From Patiria pectinifera (lineage: Eukaryota; Echinodermata; Asteroidea; Valvatida; Asterinidae): a stretch of DNA of 64,000 bases. Location: NCBI GenBank assembly GCA_029964075.1, contig CM057144.1, forward strand, positions 17,445,281-17,509,280, in the 5' to 3' direction. The position numbers and the translations under genes were made by a program. Shown here one piece after another: positions 37,714 to 49,521 of this stretch; the first letter of the stretch is position 1, and every line of letters begins with the position of its first letter. The notes under the pieces were generated by a model that saw only the letters and a list, made by a program, of their open reading frames with translations, was not told where the DNA came from and made no database searches.

Positions 37714-38821
37714 CAGACTAGAGCCAAGACTAATGTGTGGTAGGTTTCGTTAAATGTTGACTGTACTACAGGGAAAGATACTAGCATAGGCCTGCAGGGA
37801 ATTTTTTTTTTAGCCACTTTCACAGTAACTTGGATTTCCTTTAAGACTTTCATAGTACTATTTTCTGGTTTGGTCGTGTCAAAGATGATATTGATTAAAT
37901 ATTTATTTAGGAAATTTGTCGGGACCAGAACTGAAATTTTAATGGCAACGAAAAACTATCAGTTGTGAAATAATTGAATTTTTTTTTAAACAATTTTTTG
38001 TATATACTGTAATTGCAAAGAATTTGATTCATGCCTTTAATTTTTATACAAATTCAGTCATTTAATGACATAATATAAAACACAAAATAGTGTTTTGCTT
38101 ATGAAATTTATTTTTGCAAATATACATCAATATTCTACAATGAATTTGATGACCATCTATCAGGCGTTAGATCAGTTAATGTTCGACGGTTTAGGATTAG
38201 TGCTTGTGTTAAACCTGTCAACGCAGTAAACAGTTAAATTGTGCAAGACCATAAGTGTCAGTTGTATGACATTAAGCATTGTGGTATATGTGCGTGGTAT
38301 ATGTGCGTGATAGAAATCAAGTATTTGTGCATTACGGCTCAAAATCCTGTATACAAAAATGGCATATCTCCTAAATTACTTGTAATTGCAAAACAGTATG
38401 GCTAACACTTGCCTGCATGATACCACATTTGTTCACCTAAAGGAGCTAGCCTTGCCTTAGTTAAAGTTGGCAATTAGAATATTTTAGATGATAGTGGAAT
38501 CACTTAAAACAAGATTACAGACAACACACATCGTTATCTGATACACAAATATGGGTTAAAAATCAAGAATAAAATACACTAATGCCTTAAGAGCTTTCTT
38601 TTTCAGATTTCCTGAAAATATTTATATTTTGAATCCTGTGTTTACCTAATGTGGGAAAATATTGAAGTTTTTATGTATCTTTTATAGCACTGTAAATTTG
38701 CAATGAGCAGTGACAATCATACAGCACTGCCATTACAAAAACATAAAACCAAAAATTCATATAAAAATCTAATATACTGTCGTGGAATTCTTTCAAGGTT
38801 ATTTCCGTCGTTTATGGTTGT
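37714..38821. other. Intergenic DNA between convergent genes
   Basis: AT-rich sequence with no exon recognised. It should contain the 3' ends of both the FYVE gene (+) and COMMD2 (-). Confidence 0.5.
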
Positions 38822-40609
38822 TCATTTATTAATATTCCTCATTATTCTCCGGCAATGTTGGCTTTTAACTTCAGCGAGGGCGCTCTCTAGACACTGCGTC
38901 ATGTGCAGCAGGTTGGATGGATCCGTCTCCAGGAGTTGTGTGGTCTTGCTCCCCGACTCCTCTGTGTGTAGCTTGAGGAGGATGGAGGGAGATGTCTGGT
39001 GGTGGAGTGAGCGACTGGCAAGCTAGATTGGGACATTTAAAAAGTTCAAATTCTGCATTAGCTGAAATAGTGTGACGGTGTGCATTGCTTCATTTACGCA
39101 TCGTTTAATACAGGTATGAATATGCAAATATAAAAATCTTTGAGCTAACCTCAACATCCAGACGCCATTCAAGATTATGGTAATGAGGTAGGTCCATGGC
39201 CATCTCTGATTGGATGGTTCGAATCTCCTTGCGGTTGTCCAGGTACAATCTCAGCAGTTCCTGCTTCAGCTCTTCGGAGAAACCCAAGGTCAAGATGGAG
39301 TCTTGAAAGTCAATCTCTGTAACCTTGGAAACCAAAAAAATTTAATATCAGGATTTGCCTTCACTGGTTTAACCGATTTAAGGAATTTTAAATTTTAAAA
39401 GCACTATATACTCACAACTTGAAAAAAAAGTATAAAGTCAGCTTGAAAACGGATAAGAAACATAAAACACATCCTATTAATTCCCTGTACTGCCCCAAAC
39501 CGCCCTACCTGTTTCTCCCTGTACCATGCCAGCAGTGTACAGTGTTATGTATTTATCAGGAAGCAAATGAATGTAATACATCGTACTACAGGTAGTGATG
39601 GGTTAAAGAGCCCATGCAATGTCATTTATTTAATGCAGCATGGACAATTTGTAAAATTGGAAAGAAGTGCATTTTTTTTATCAAATTAATCCAAAAGGGA
39701 TGTCAAATAGTTTTCATACATTTAAGAGTAGAAGTTGCACAAAATGTGTCCTAAAAAAAAAAATTCATCTTATGGCCCCTTTAAGGTGCTTACCATCAAC
39801 TTGGCACTTTCAGACATCAGATACATCAGTCCCTCAACACCATGTTGGACTGTTTCTGCATCAACTTTGAGCTTCTCTGTTAGAAAAAACAACAACAAAA
39901 TTTTGTTCTGTTTATTAATATTTGACAAATTCATTGAGGTGAAGGGGCAAAATTTCCACTTTTTAATATTTTTTTTTTTTAGGAAAATCAATGTGGAGTG
40001 CCTATGATACTTACGTGCAGCAATCAGGTACATTTTGTGGTTGATGCCTTTCCGGATGAACTCCATGGCAATCCGACAAAACTCCTGAACAACTGATGAA
40101 GGGTTAGAAAATACAAATTCTCAAATTAATCGGAGTGATATTGAGGTTCCAATGCCAGGCACTTTTTATGCTACAGTGTACATGTTTGATCACATAGTCA
40201 TAGGCCTATTTGCTATTAATTTGTTATATCCTCGAGTCACCATATTAAATCGGCGCAGCCGCAGGTAACGCTTGCAACATGCGCGCGTTGTCCAACGCAA
40301 ATTGAATGCGAGTGCGTTGAAATATGACCACGTCGTTTTAGGGGGTCTGATTATTTAGTGATGATAGGCCTATATAAAAAAATTAAAAATTACTAAAATT
40401 ATAAAATTGGTAACCAGCGATGCAACTAGGATTTCGTTCACCTTGTTAATAAATAGCGCCCTCAATGACGGGCTTGACTTGCCTCCGTTAGCAAAATGGA
40501 CATCCAATCTCAGACAAAGGCAGCTACCAGCACTTGACCTACCTTCTACATTCACCGACACCAGAAAATTAAGGTGCTCCTTATGCTCATCTTCAAGTAC
40601 GAGCAACAT
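38822..40609 (-). CDS. COMMD2: COMM domain-containing protein 2, 5 exons (200 aa)
   Basis: Coding exons in transcript order are 40609-40543, 40092-40015, 39876-39794, 39323-39150 and 39022-38822. All splice at GT-AG and total 603 nt including TGA. The start reads MLLVLEDEHKEHL, exon 3 gives ETVQHGVEGLMYL, exon 4 gives LYLDNRKEIRTIQSE and HNLEWRLDVE, and exon 5 gives the C-terminal half of the COMM domain ending near HCRRIMRNINK. These match the vertebrate COMMD2 layout as I recall it (199 aa). COMMD2 is one of ten COMMD subunits of the Commander complex, which with CCC and Retriever recycles endosomal cargo. The exon 2 acceptor was set at CATCAG|TTGTTCAGG because only that choice keeps frame and gives the expected VVxEF. 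It is divergent from BRCC3. The antisense AATAAA overlaps the stop codon. Confidence 0.95.
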
Positions 40610-41254
40610 CTTTAATGATTGGCAGCCTAAAATCCGTAAAAAAAACAGAGAAATCACAAGCTCGGGAAACGACGATTTGTTTGTGCACAAAGCATAGCGA
40701 TAGTCTGTTAGAAAAACATTCACGCCTCTTCTGCATTCACTTTACACTAGCAGAGTCTGGATGTCTAACGAAATGGCATAATTTCGGTAGCTCCAAACTT
40801 GGCCCGTGATTCAAACCCAGGTTGAGCTACACATTAAAATTGGTAATCCATGCAGGAGAGGGAGATCCGGAACTGCATGACTTTTTAGTGAGCGTCTCCT
40901 TTTATTCCATGGAGTCTGAACACTGCAGCTAAACATGCTGAATCGCAAGCTGAATGACGGAATGGGCCTAATGCAGATGAGCTGGGGATAACTTCAGGCT
41001 AGGCGGTCAGACAGTCCATTCGAAATTTATCAAAACTTCCAGTAATCACCGTTCGTGGCCATTTTATTGCCCTTTTTTTGCCATCCAAGTCATAAAAATT
41101 ATAGGCTATGTATTGAATTCACAAACGAAGTATTATTCATCAAAACAGTAGGCTGAGTACTCGGAGTAGCGACTGAACACAGAACAGACTGACAGAGAAA
41201 AGTGAAGTTGTGAACTGACATTGAAACTGAAAGACAGCGAGCAAGCAAGCAAAG
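40610..41254. promoter_or_regulatory. Probable bidirectional COMMD2/BRCC3 promoter
   Basis: Only 645 bp separate the two divergent start codons, so the promoters and 5' UTRs of both housekeeping-type genes must lie here unless an upstream non-coding exon exists. I see no clear TATA box. CpGs are sparse and no CpG island is evident by eye. Confidence 0.6.
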
Positions 41255-44200
41255 ATGACAGCGTCTTGTGTTTATTTAGCTGCTGATGCGTACATGGTGT
41301 GCCTGACGCATGCACTGTCAACGGAAAGAGAAGAAGTCATGGGACTCTGCATTGGAGAGGTTTGCGTGGCTATATCATATGCACTTCCAAAATAGACCTT
41401 ATGCGTAGCGGCCATCTTAGAGGACATCTTGTGTAATTTAATTTAGTAACAATAAATGCACAAAAGGTTCACTCCTGCATGTCCCAGCAAAATAAAGGCA
41501 TTGCCCTTGAGTCTAAGATGGCTGCTACGCATAAGGTCTATTGCCTACAAATATGGTGATTGTGTAGTTACGCCTGACATTTACAGACTGTAGTGTTAGT
41601 ACTCATTTCTATAGCCAGCCTATTAAAGGCTAAGCAGATAATAATTAGAGAATTAGAAAAACAAAAATCCAGTATTTGGACTTAACAAACTAGTTAACCA
41701 TGTTAACCATATTAAAAACCAACAGGTATGTCGTAGATAGAGGGCAGGGTTTTGAACATTTGCGGGAAAAAGTTCAAAACCATGTGCGTATCTGAAATGC
41801 GTTTATCCCCCTTGCACCCCCTCTCCAGGCCCCCTCCCCAGGCCCCCCTCCCGCACCATTGCATCTATTTATTAATCACACATTTTCCCTCAAATATCGA
41901 AATCCTTCCCTCTGATCATGCTGGAACTTATTGCTTTTGAAAATAACCAGGCGCCCAATTAGGCCTACAAAATGAATTACATTTTATTTACAGTAGGTGG
42001 TTCCAATAATATAATCACGATGGTTGGATTTGAGATGTCCAGCAAAACAATCTGATACGGTATTAAGAACTCTCTCAAATTCAATGCTCAAACCTCCAGG
42101 ACTGTTTTCTGTGAAAACATGTTCCACATTCATGTGAAATGAACTGGGGGGGGGGGGAGTAATCCTTTAATAGGAAACTGAATTAAATGTCCCGTTTCAG
42201 TATTTACATAAATACGCAACTCAAAACAGTGCAGGAAAATTGAAGAATTAGCTCTCATGTTTTCTGGTTCTGAAATTAAGGTTACTCGACTAGTGCCCAA
42301 CAACAAGGTCACTTGCCATATACTGCATTTAACTTAATGCTGTATTCATGTTGGGAGCAGGGACTTTAAAGTTTCATCGGATAACTTACAAAGCAGGAGA
42401 GAACACAGACTGAGACCTAGAGTGCAGAAAAACATGCAAAACAAAATCAGGCCAACTTTACTCGCTCTTTTTAGCTGACAAAGTTCTCCAAAATTTTCAT
42501 GAGGCAAAGGCAAGGTCCTCGGCCAATTTTGAAGTTTCAATTCAATTTGTAAAGGAGACTTTCTTCAACATTTTGCACCTGAGAGTGAAGCCAAGTGATT
42601 TCAATTTGAAGCCTAAGACTAGACTGGTACATGTCCAACTTTTTGAAAAGATTGACCATTCAGTAGTCTGGTGGCATGACTATAGAGAATATGTAGAAAT
42701 AGACTAGGTACCAGATGTTTTTCTTTTGACACAGTTGATTGATAGGTGTTAGACTGGTTGTTTCATGTGCTAGTCTATTTTCTTGTATTGCATGGGTTTT
42801 TTTACGATCTGAAGTTTTGGGACTCTCAATACTGAATCTCATACACAGTGTTGAGAGTCCCAAATAAAAATGAGTTCAAACTTTTCTCATTTGTTGGTTA
42901 GGTAGTTTGCTTTACATTTATAATCACTCTCAGGGGACAAAAATGCATTAAGGAATGCATGCAGAATGTACCAAATTGTATATCAGATGTAATAGAGACA
43001 GGGAAAAAGTGGACCCCAAATTTATAGAAAGGCCCATAAGTTCATATGTAAACCCGGCCCCCCCCCCCATGTTTTTAAAAAATAAATGAATGTTAATCCC
43101 CTCCCCCCTCCAAATGATACCTTTCAGATTGACACCAACCGAGCCGTACACATCGTGTCAGTCATCATGCTTCAGAGGTCCGACAAGAGAAAGGATCGCG
43201 TGGAGATATCACCGGAACAGCTCTCGATGGCAGCATCCGAGGCTGAAATATCCTTTGTCATTGTTTTCCACAAATTTTAACACATGGAGCTGCAAAGCTC
43301 AGAAATTCTGCTAAGCACGGAAAATATTTGCTTAGCTATAACAGGTTACCAACCAAAATGTCATGCAAGGTATATTGCCTGTGACTGGTACTCGGCTGAT
43401 TTTTGCTAAGCCCATCAATTTGGTAAGCACCATTTTCTGCTAATCAGCTTTATGATGTTCGACCCAGGTTTATTGTTATTTGTTAATAATAATAATAAAA
43501 ACTTATAAAATGCTGGTATCTAGGAAAACTTATTCACTATGCTGGGGTCTGAGACAATTTATGAATGGAGAGGTAAGTTTTGAGACAAGATTTGAAAGAG
43601 TCAGCCTGACCTGCCTAAAATTTGTGTTCATAGATGCTGGAAAAACCAAGATTTTAAGTCTTGTTTGTAGTCTGGTTCCCTTACCCTACTTCGAAACGGA
43701 GCAATTTATAGAGTGCAGAGGATTATAAGGTCAGGGAACTAGACTAGCTAGCTTGCATCCGTTCATGGATATGTACCTAACCAATTGCAAACAAAGTGTG
43801 GATGTAACTAAATTTGGTAAATTGGGGGCAGAATTTGAGGAAAAAAATCCACTTTTCTTGGAAATGACAGCACACCAGGTGCCATGATTTAACAGGATGT
43901 TCGAGACTAGAATTATTAAGGTACCATCTAGTAAGGTATGCCTAAATAATTTGTTAATATTTAGTTTATGTTGCAAATGTGTATTACCTTTAATGTTGAT
44001 TTTCCCAATTGCTATGTTTAAAGTTCAAATTAGGTTTTGCCCTTCACCAACGTATAAACACTGTATACTCAGTTTGTTACCTCCCGAGTGAAAAGTTGGG
44101 GAAAATCTCTCATGTTTAAAGTTGGCGTATTTTTTTAGCTTTCCTTAACGATGCATGGATACAGTTTAGCCACACTGATGGGTCGTCCCTTGAGGGTTAT

Positions 44201-47200
44201 AGGCTGGTACCACTCCCATCCACACATCACGGTCTGGCCGTCGCACGTCGGTAAGCATTACTGTAGACTGATCTTATACATATGGGCATTGATTCTATAA
44301 ATTTAGGGTCCAAAGTGTGACATTTTTTTGTTGGTCCCTGTTACCTCAAAATTTGTAATTTGCCATTTAAGTATCATTGAGAATAACTTCAAATGATTTT
44401 TGTAATTGTTGGGTAGGTAATTTGCTATTCATATTTTTTGGAGGACGTCTGCAGTGCATCCAGAATTATAAAATCAAAGATGTCGAATGTAACAGGGACA
44501 GGAAAAAGTGGACACCAAATGTATAGAATGACCCGTATATTTGACAGTATTGAGGCAGGAGGATATTTGGCAACATACGACCTAAAGGACACAAGGGTGG
44601 ATCCAGAACACAATTTTGGGGGGCCAAAAAAAATGTTGGCTCCCTAAAAAGTGGTTCAAAAAATTCAACGTGGGGTTCGGGGCCCGCTTAAGGGCCCCTT
44701 GGGGGGGGGTTCTAGATGCTCTGTGGTGCAATCTGAGGCAATTTCTGACCACTGTAACCAATTTTTTGTTTAGGAAAAGATGGTGGTGTACGCAGTGCCT
44801 GCCTTTATTGCGACATCACTTAAAAAGAATTGGGTTCGGGTTTTTTTGGGGGGGGGGTGATGACCCCCGTTGGCCCCCCTGGATCTGCCCTTGGAAAGGA
44901 CACTGTCACAGCTCGTGCATATTCAAACACAATTATTACTAATGATGGTATTTCTCAAACAGTGCCTTTCTCAACAAAGGTAAGCAAGTGAATATTCATG
45001 ATGTCTGAAGATGTTGCATGGGTAGTTCTCAAAAAGTACCTCCCCTTTTTTTGTAGGATGAATAATGGTCTGATTTTTTTTGACCATTTTTCCTTCTGCC
45101 AGATGTAAGAACTCAGGCGTCCTATCAGTTCCTAGATGACGGTTTCATCGGCCTCATCTTCTCCTGCTTCAACGAAGAGAAGGAGACCCGGGCGGGGCAG
45201 ATACAGGTCACGTGCTTCCAATCGACCAATCAGAGTCCAGAAGGAGAGCCTCCAAAGTGAGTTTGGCCTGTGACCCAAAAGGTCTTGTTTGACTTGATAA
45301 AATGTGATGCACACATTCATCTTTGAACAGCGCCCTCTTGTGTCAGATACATCAAGGAGACATCAAGTTCCCCCCCCCCCAATTTTGAATTTCACAAGTT
45401 GCTGGTGCCCCCAATTTTGAATTTCACAAGTTGCTGGTGCCCTCCCCCTTTGTCCTGTGTGCAAGCTCGGTACAACTGTAAAAAAAAACAGCTTCTGAAT
45501 TTCTGGTTGTGTCCATAACCTCCATTGTTGGTGTCCTGAGCCCTTTTCACATTAGAGCCTCTCAACCCGGGTTGAACTCAACCCTGGGTGAACCCAGTGC
45601 CGCTCTGGGTTGAGTTTTTTATTTTTCAAACCTGCATTAAACTCTTCATCGTTTCACACTTAATTCTTGCAAACCAAGCTTATTTCACTTGTTTACTACT
45701 GTTTTGAACCCTGGCTAAAAATCTCAAACCCTGGTCTGGAGCAGGGTTGAGTTCAACCCGGGGCGAAATCAATGTCAGGGTTGACGCAGGGTTGACTTTT
45801 TCAAATGTGAAACGCGGCATGTTTTCAACCCGATGTCAACCCCGAGATTTGTCTAGTGTGAAATGGCCTATTAGGCCATCAGCCTCGGTCCAAAATTTTG
45901 GCCACTGGTATCAAATGAGAGGAATAATCGTCATAGCGATTTTTGGCAAGGTATACACCTCCAGAGTTGGAAAATATGTGATAGCATTGCAGCGGTGGCA
46001 GCTTTTTAGGTGTTATCACCCTTTTTTTTCAAAATGTCCATCAAAATGCTCGTTACCACTCTAGGGGCGGTATACCTTGCGCATGCGCACTATAATCATT
46101 TATGCCCTGATTTGATACTGACCAAACCCCCAGGCTGATGGCCTATATAGTTAAACCAAACTAAATCATTTTTTTTCCCAACAGTTATGATAGGCTGGAG
46201 ATCCCTCTGTTCATCGTCCCTAAAGACACAATCAGCACATCCTGCTTGGATGCACTGACCGAACTCCCCAAGATCCTATCGCAGGAGGAGCTCGAAGCCT
46301 ACAACCACGCCGTTCACAACACACAGGGGTCAACTACAGATTTCTTGACGACAATTCACAATGGAGCCGGTAAGTACCACTGATTTCTCTTTATATATAC
46401 ATCAACGTGATTTTTTTTACTTGAGACATAATTACTTGAAGCCACCTCTTCATAAGCAAAGTTAAGTCAATATTTTGTGTCCGTTGCTTATTTAACTCAT
46501 AAGTTCCTGTACACATTACCCCCCCCCCCCCTCCCCAAAGTGCCCTGCCTGGTACACCCTGTACCACCGCCCGAAAGCGCCCCAGAACTCTATTGTTTTA
46601 GTGATTCATCCATAATACATTGTGTAATACATCGTGAAACAAGTACTAATGGGGTAAGCCTCATATATAAACTATCCGGTTCGCAAGTGTGACGTCATTT
46701 CAACTTAAAGCACGCCCTCTGCACACGTAGTAGCTTTGGAACCATCGGAACCAGAAGTAGTAGTACGTAGTTGTACAAAGTGGCATGTTTTGCCAATGGG
46801 CGCTAGTTATCAGTGGTGCGTGTGCGCGTATGACGCTGTCAATATGAACCGCATAGGCAGTAAGTAGGCCATAAATAATAAACAAATCAACTCAGAATGT
46901 GCCTTTTGAATGGCAGCTTCTTTTGCTATGTACATGAGAAAATAAATGTCCGATGAATTTTTTAACACTGCTTGAATTTCCTCCAACGTTGAACAATAAA
47001 ATCACTAAGATAATACAATTACTTTTAATACCTCGAATTACAAATCACAGTGGATAATATAGATGTGCAAAAAAGTTAGTTTTTCTAGGCTATTGATTAA
47101 TATGGTGCCGCTTTACCGTTGAATCACTATTATATTTCTCATCGTAGTCATGTATTTTTAAACTTGAATAAGCAAAAGTTTGTCCCTTTTTTCCGGTGAT

Positions 47201-47353
47201 TTTGCAGTTTACACCAAATCGCTTTGCCACCTCATGGACGTGCTCAGTGGGCCGCTCATGCAGTGTTTGGAAAACCGATTAGAAAGGAACCAACACAAGT
47301 TGGAATCGTTACGGCAACTGAAACGCAGCCTACAAACGCAGCTTCAGCAGTGA
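41255..47353 (+). CDS. BRCC3: BRCC36 (BRCC3) K63-specific JAMM deubiquitinase, 6 exons (265 aa)
   Basis: Coding exons are 41255-41359, 43128-43247, 44163-44250, 45103-45256, 46185-46369 and 47208-47353. The protein shows the MPN+ (JAMM) zinc protease signature. E27 lies in EREEVMGLCIGE, and H92, H94, S102 and D105 lie in WYHSHPHITVWPSHVD, so all catalytic and zinc residues are present. RSDKRKDRVEISPEQLS and FIGLIFSCFNE are family hallmarks, and the C-terminal helices (SGPLMQCLENRLERNQHKLE) are those that contact the ABRAXAS/ABRO1 partner. The family cleaves K63-linked ubiquitin in the nuclear BRCA1-A and cytoplasmic BRISC complexes. It is shorter than human (316 aa) mainly because a segment after CIGE is absent, as in some other homologs. 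Intron 2 is AT-AC (U12 type); the others are GT-AG. No AATAAA was found between the stop and the retrotransposon. Confidence 0.95.
41391..41542. mobile_element. Small MITE in BRCC3 intron 1
   Basis: The 152-bp unit has 31-bp inverted ends. AATAGACCTTATGCGTAGCG with CCATCTTAGA on the left is mirrored by TCTAAGATGG and CGCATAAGGTCTATT on the right, with two or three mismatches. No target duplication is obvious. Confidence 0.65.
42816..42864. repeat. Hairpin, 19-bp arms (one mismatch)
   Basis: TTTGGGACTCTCAATACTG pairs with CAGTGTTGAGAGTCCCAAA across an 11-bp loop, within BRCC3 intron 1. Function is unknown. Confidence 0.7.
43248..44162 (+). other. U12-type AT-AC intron of BRCC3 (intron 2)
   Basis: The 5' splice site is GAA|ATATCCTTT, exactly the U12 AT-AC consensus. 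Fourteen bases before the 3' end is TTTCCTTAAC, a perfect U12 branch-site match, and the intron ends GGATAC|AGT. Joining here gives SEAE-SLATLMGRPLRVIGW, which lines up with the remembered vertebrate BRCC36 sequence without a gap. No GT-AG pair nearby preserves the frame as well. The intron also holds a copy of the 18.6-19.3 kb repeat family (43610-43990) and a SINE tail (44028-44098). Confidence 0.92.
44592..44894. mobile_element. hAT-like MITE, copy B (BRCC3 intron 3)
   Basis: Full-length relative of 19552-19865 sharing GGGGTTCGGGGCCCGCTTAA, TCTAGATGCTCTGTGGTGC and the inverted ends (AAGGGTGGATCCAG / CTGGATCTGCCCTT). AAAGGACAC occurs on both sides (44584-44592 and 44895-44903), giving an 8-9 bp target duplication with the exact edge ambiguous by one base. 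Confidence 0.85.
45365..45445. repeat. Two-copy tandem duplication, about 37 bp
   Basis: CCCCAATTTTGAATTTCACA followed by AGTTGCTGGTGCC occurs twice in succession after a C homopolymer in BRCC3 intron 4. Confidence 0.85.
45541..45871. mobile_element. Candidate MITE with inverted ends (BRCC3 intron 4)
   Basis: The left end CCCTTTTCACATTAGA is mirrored by TCTAGTGTGAAATGG near the right end. Internal AACCCGGGTTGA and GGGTTGA motifs recur in both orientations. No target duplication is clear. Confidence 0.5.
45872..46146. mobile_element. Candidate MITE adjoining the previous one
   Basis: TAGGCCATCAGCCT at the left end is mirrored exactly by AGGCTGATGGCCTA at the right. The element lies about 40 bp before exon 5 of BRCC3. 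The two elements abut, so one may have inserted at the edge of the other. Confidence 0.6.
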
Positions 47354-47992
47354 TACCTGTCTCAATCTCATGTATATATCAACGAATCCGGGCGCGGGAT
47401 CACTGTTCACTCACAAGGCCCCCTTCAATGGAGAAACCATTGTGCATGCCATTGTACAAAGCAACTGCTACGTGACAGATTGTCTTAATAATAGCTAGTA
47501 CAATGCTCTGCCATGATAAGGGGCCTCCGTGGTAGAAGTGATGCATGTACATTGTACCTCTGGTAAAACATGCACAGCGCCTGGACGCACGGGATACAGC
47601 CTGCATTTGTGGACTTATCAATAATTCCAATTGATTAATAATTCCAAACCTGTGGTGGAATGGAATAATAGATTGTAACTTAGAATGCAGATTAGGTCGC
47701 TTGATTTGGACAGCGGGATCTGTCCAAACGTGAAAGGTTGACTCTTTCTACGGACCATCAATGCCTCAAAAATTCACCGAACCGTGTCCAACGATTGGTA
47801 CGCTAGTCTATTGACTTTTCTTGTGATTTTCACGAACACCTCGCATCAATCAAGCAGAGAATGCACCACCTACGTAAAGATCATCCTCACTAACATAAAT
47901 ATAGATTTTGGTACCAACATTTACAGCTTCTTCGTTTTTGCATCATTTATCAAACATTCCCGCGATGAAAAACTCCTAGTTTGGCTTGCTTA
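47354..47992. other. BRCC3 3' flank up to the retrotransposon
   Basis: About 640 bp with no exon recognised and no AATAAA seen. It presumably includes the BRCC3 3' UTR. Confidence 0.5.
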
Positions 47993-49171
47993 TGTAGGGG
48001 TATGTGATTTATGAAACCTCATTTATGATTATATAAGTGATAATATCGATACATGATTGTAATGTTGTTATGTATTACAGTCACTTTCTGGGAGTCAATC
48101 GTGTACAGTAACATTGCAGTATTTTGATGTGGCCAACCGCGCATGCGTGTTAGCTCTCTCTCTCTCCACGTTATTTTGGGCGAAAGTTGGGAAAGTTCTA
48201 GCTCCAAAGTTTCCTTTTGAAGTCGAGGTATTTTCCTCTGTTCGAGTGCATCGTGCATGAAGGTGACTTGTCCGCATTTGATTCAGGATCAGTTTGGTGC
48301 AGGTATGAGAGTTTGAGAACTTTCATTTAAAGAGATTTTGCTTGCTTATTGTGATGAGTTCATGATTTGTTTTGACTCACACTCCGTGAAACTTCTCTGT
48401 ATGTGCATGCATTGTTCACGCGATACGTTGATTTGCATGTACATAGGTTATGCCGTACCGTTGCTAAGGACCGTGGTCCGCTAGCATCGCGGGAATCGAG
48501 AGAGGGCAGCGCATGGTCTCGGGTCCGGTCTGGGTGAGTTTAGAGTACATGTAATATTATAGGGCTTTGAGGGAAACAGTATCCGTTTATCTTTTATATT
48601 ACTAGTTTATCATGGAAAGAGATTGAATCATTGAATTGTATTTTATTTTGCATCAATAGGGGATTTGATTGGATTCGATTCGATTCGATTGGGTTTGGAT
48701 TGTCAGACGGATTGGATTGGATTGGATTGGATTGATTGATTTATACTGAAGATTTGGGATCTGGATTTTGGAGAAATATCTTCTTGGATTTATAGAGGGT
48801 TCCTACAGGGATACATACATACCAGGATTTGGATCATCTCAGGATTCGACATTAGGGTTTATCATTTAATATTCAAGTAGTTTGTATTGTGACTGTCAGG
48901 ATCCAATTTGTTTTAAGGGAATATTTAAAGTGATAATTTGTCATTTCTACTTGTAGCTGATTATCTATCAGAGACCATTTTATCAGGGGATTTCCACACA
49001 TACTAATTAATTGCATATAAATAAATAAATTCTGAGCTGCAATTGTCGAGTCACTGGATCACTTTATTTAGAACTGACTGCCAATTATTCACCAGGGTAC
49101 ACACCCTACCCCAGTTTGTTAGCACACGCTCAAACTACCCCAGGGAGCGCACCACTAGGCGCGCCCTTACA
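47993..49171 (+). repeat. 5' LTR
   Basis: It matches the 3' LTR along its length. It contains a CT microsatellite (CTCTCTCTCTC near 48162), a GGATT/GATTC pentamer array at about 48661-48745 and AATAAATAAATAAA near 49019 that could serve as a polyadenylation signal. Confidence 0.95.
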
Positions 49172-49200
49172 AGTGTGGCGTCGTAGACAGGATAATTGAC
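49172..49200 (+). other. Candidate primer-binding site
   Basis: AGTGTGGCGTCGTAGACAGG directly follows the LTR. The TGGCGTCGTAGACAGGA segment, starting with TGG, is typical of a tRNA 3'-end complement three or four bases from the LTR. I cannot assign the tRNA. Confidence 0.55.
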
Positions 49201-49521
49201 AGTTGGTTTTATCGTGACGATTAAAAAGTCTTAATCTTATTCATTACTATTTGTGTTTGCATTTACATTCCCCCAGACTGGATTTTGTGTTTTTGAGTAT
49301 TTTGAACCTTGGGTAATTTTTGGGTTCGTACTGGAAATTGTTGTTAATTTTTGCATACATGTATATGTATTGCTGGTATTGTTAGAGGCCATGCTGAAAT
49401 AATATTGTGTTTGTCACGTTTCAGTAGTGTATTAAGCTTACTGTAATAGGCATATTGTAGAGTCGCTAATAACTTTTTGGTGATCTTTTGGTTATCACTT
49501 GCTTGAGTAGAGGTAGGCATT

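Noticed and set aside
40543-40548. COMMD2 exon 1 joined to GAGTTTTGTCGG at 40084
   Set aside because: This puts the downstream sequence out of frame. The acceptor eight bases upstream (CATCAG|TTGTTCAG) restores both frame and the conserved VVxEF residues.
43248-43330. BRCC3 exon 2 extended to the in-frame ISFVIVFHKF end
   Set aside because: It leaves the family sequence exactly at the AT-AC donor; those residues have no counterpart in BRCC36.
48019-48277. Minus-strand ORFs repeated at 48019-48277 and 56289-56547
   Set aside because: They are identical only because they lie in the two LTRs. No domain is present and they are antisense to the element.
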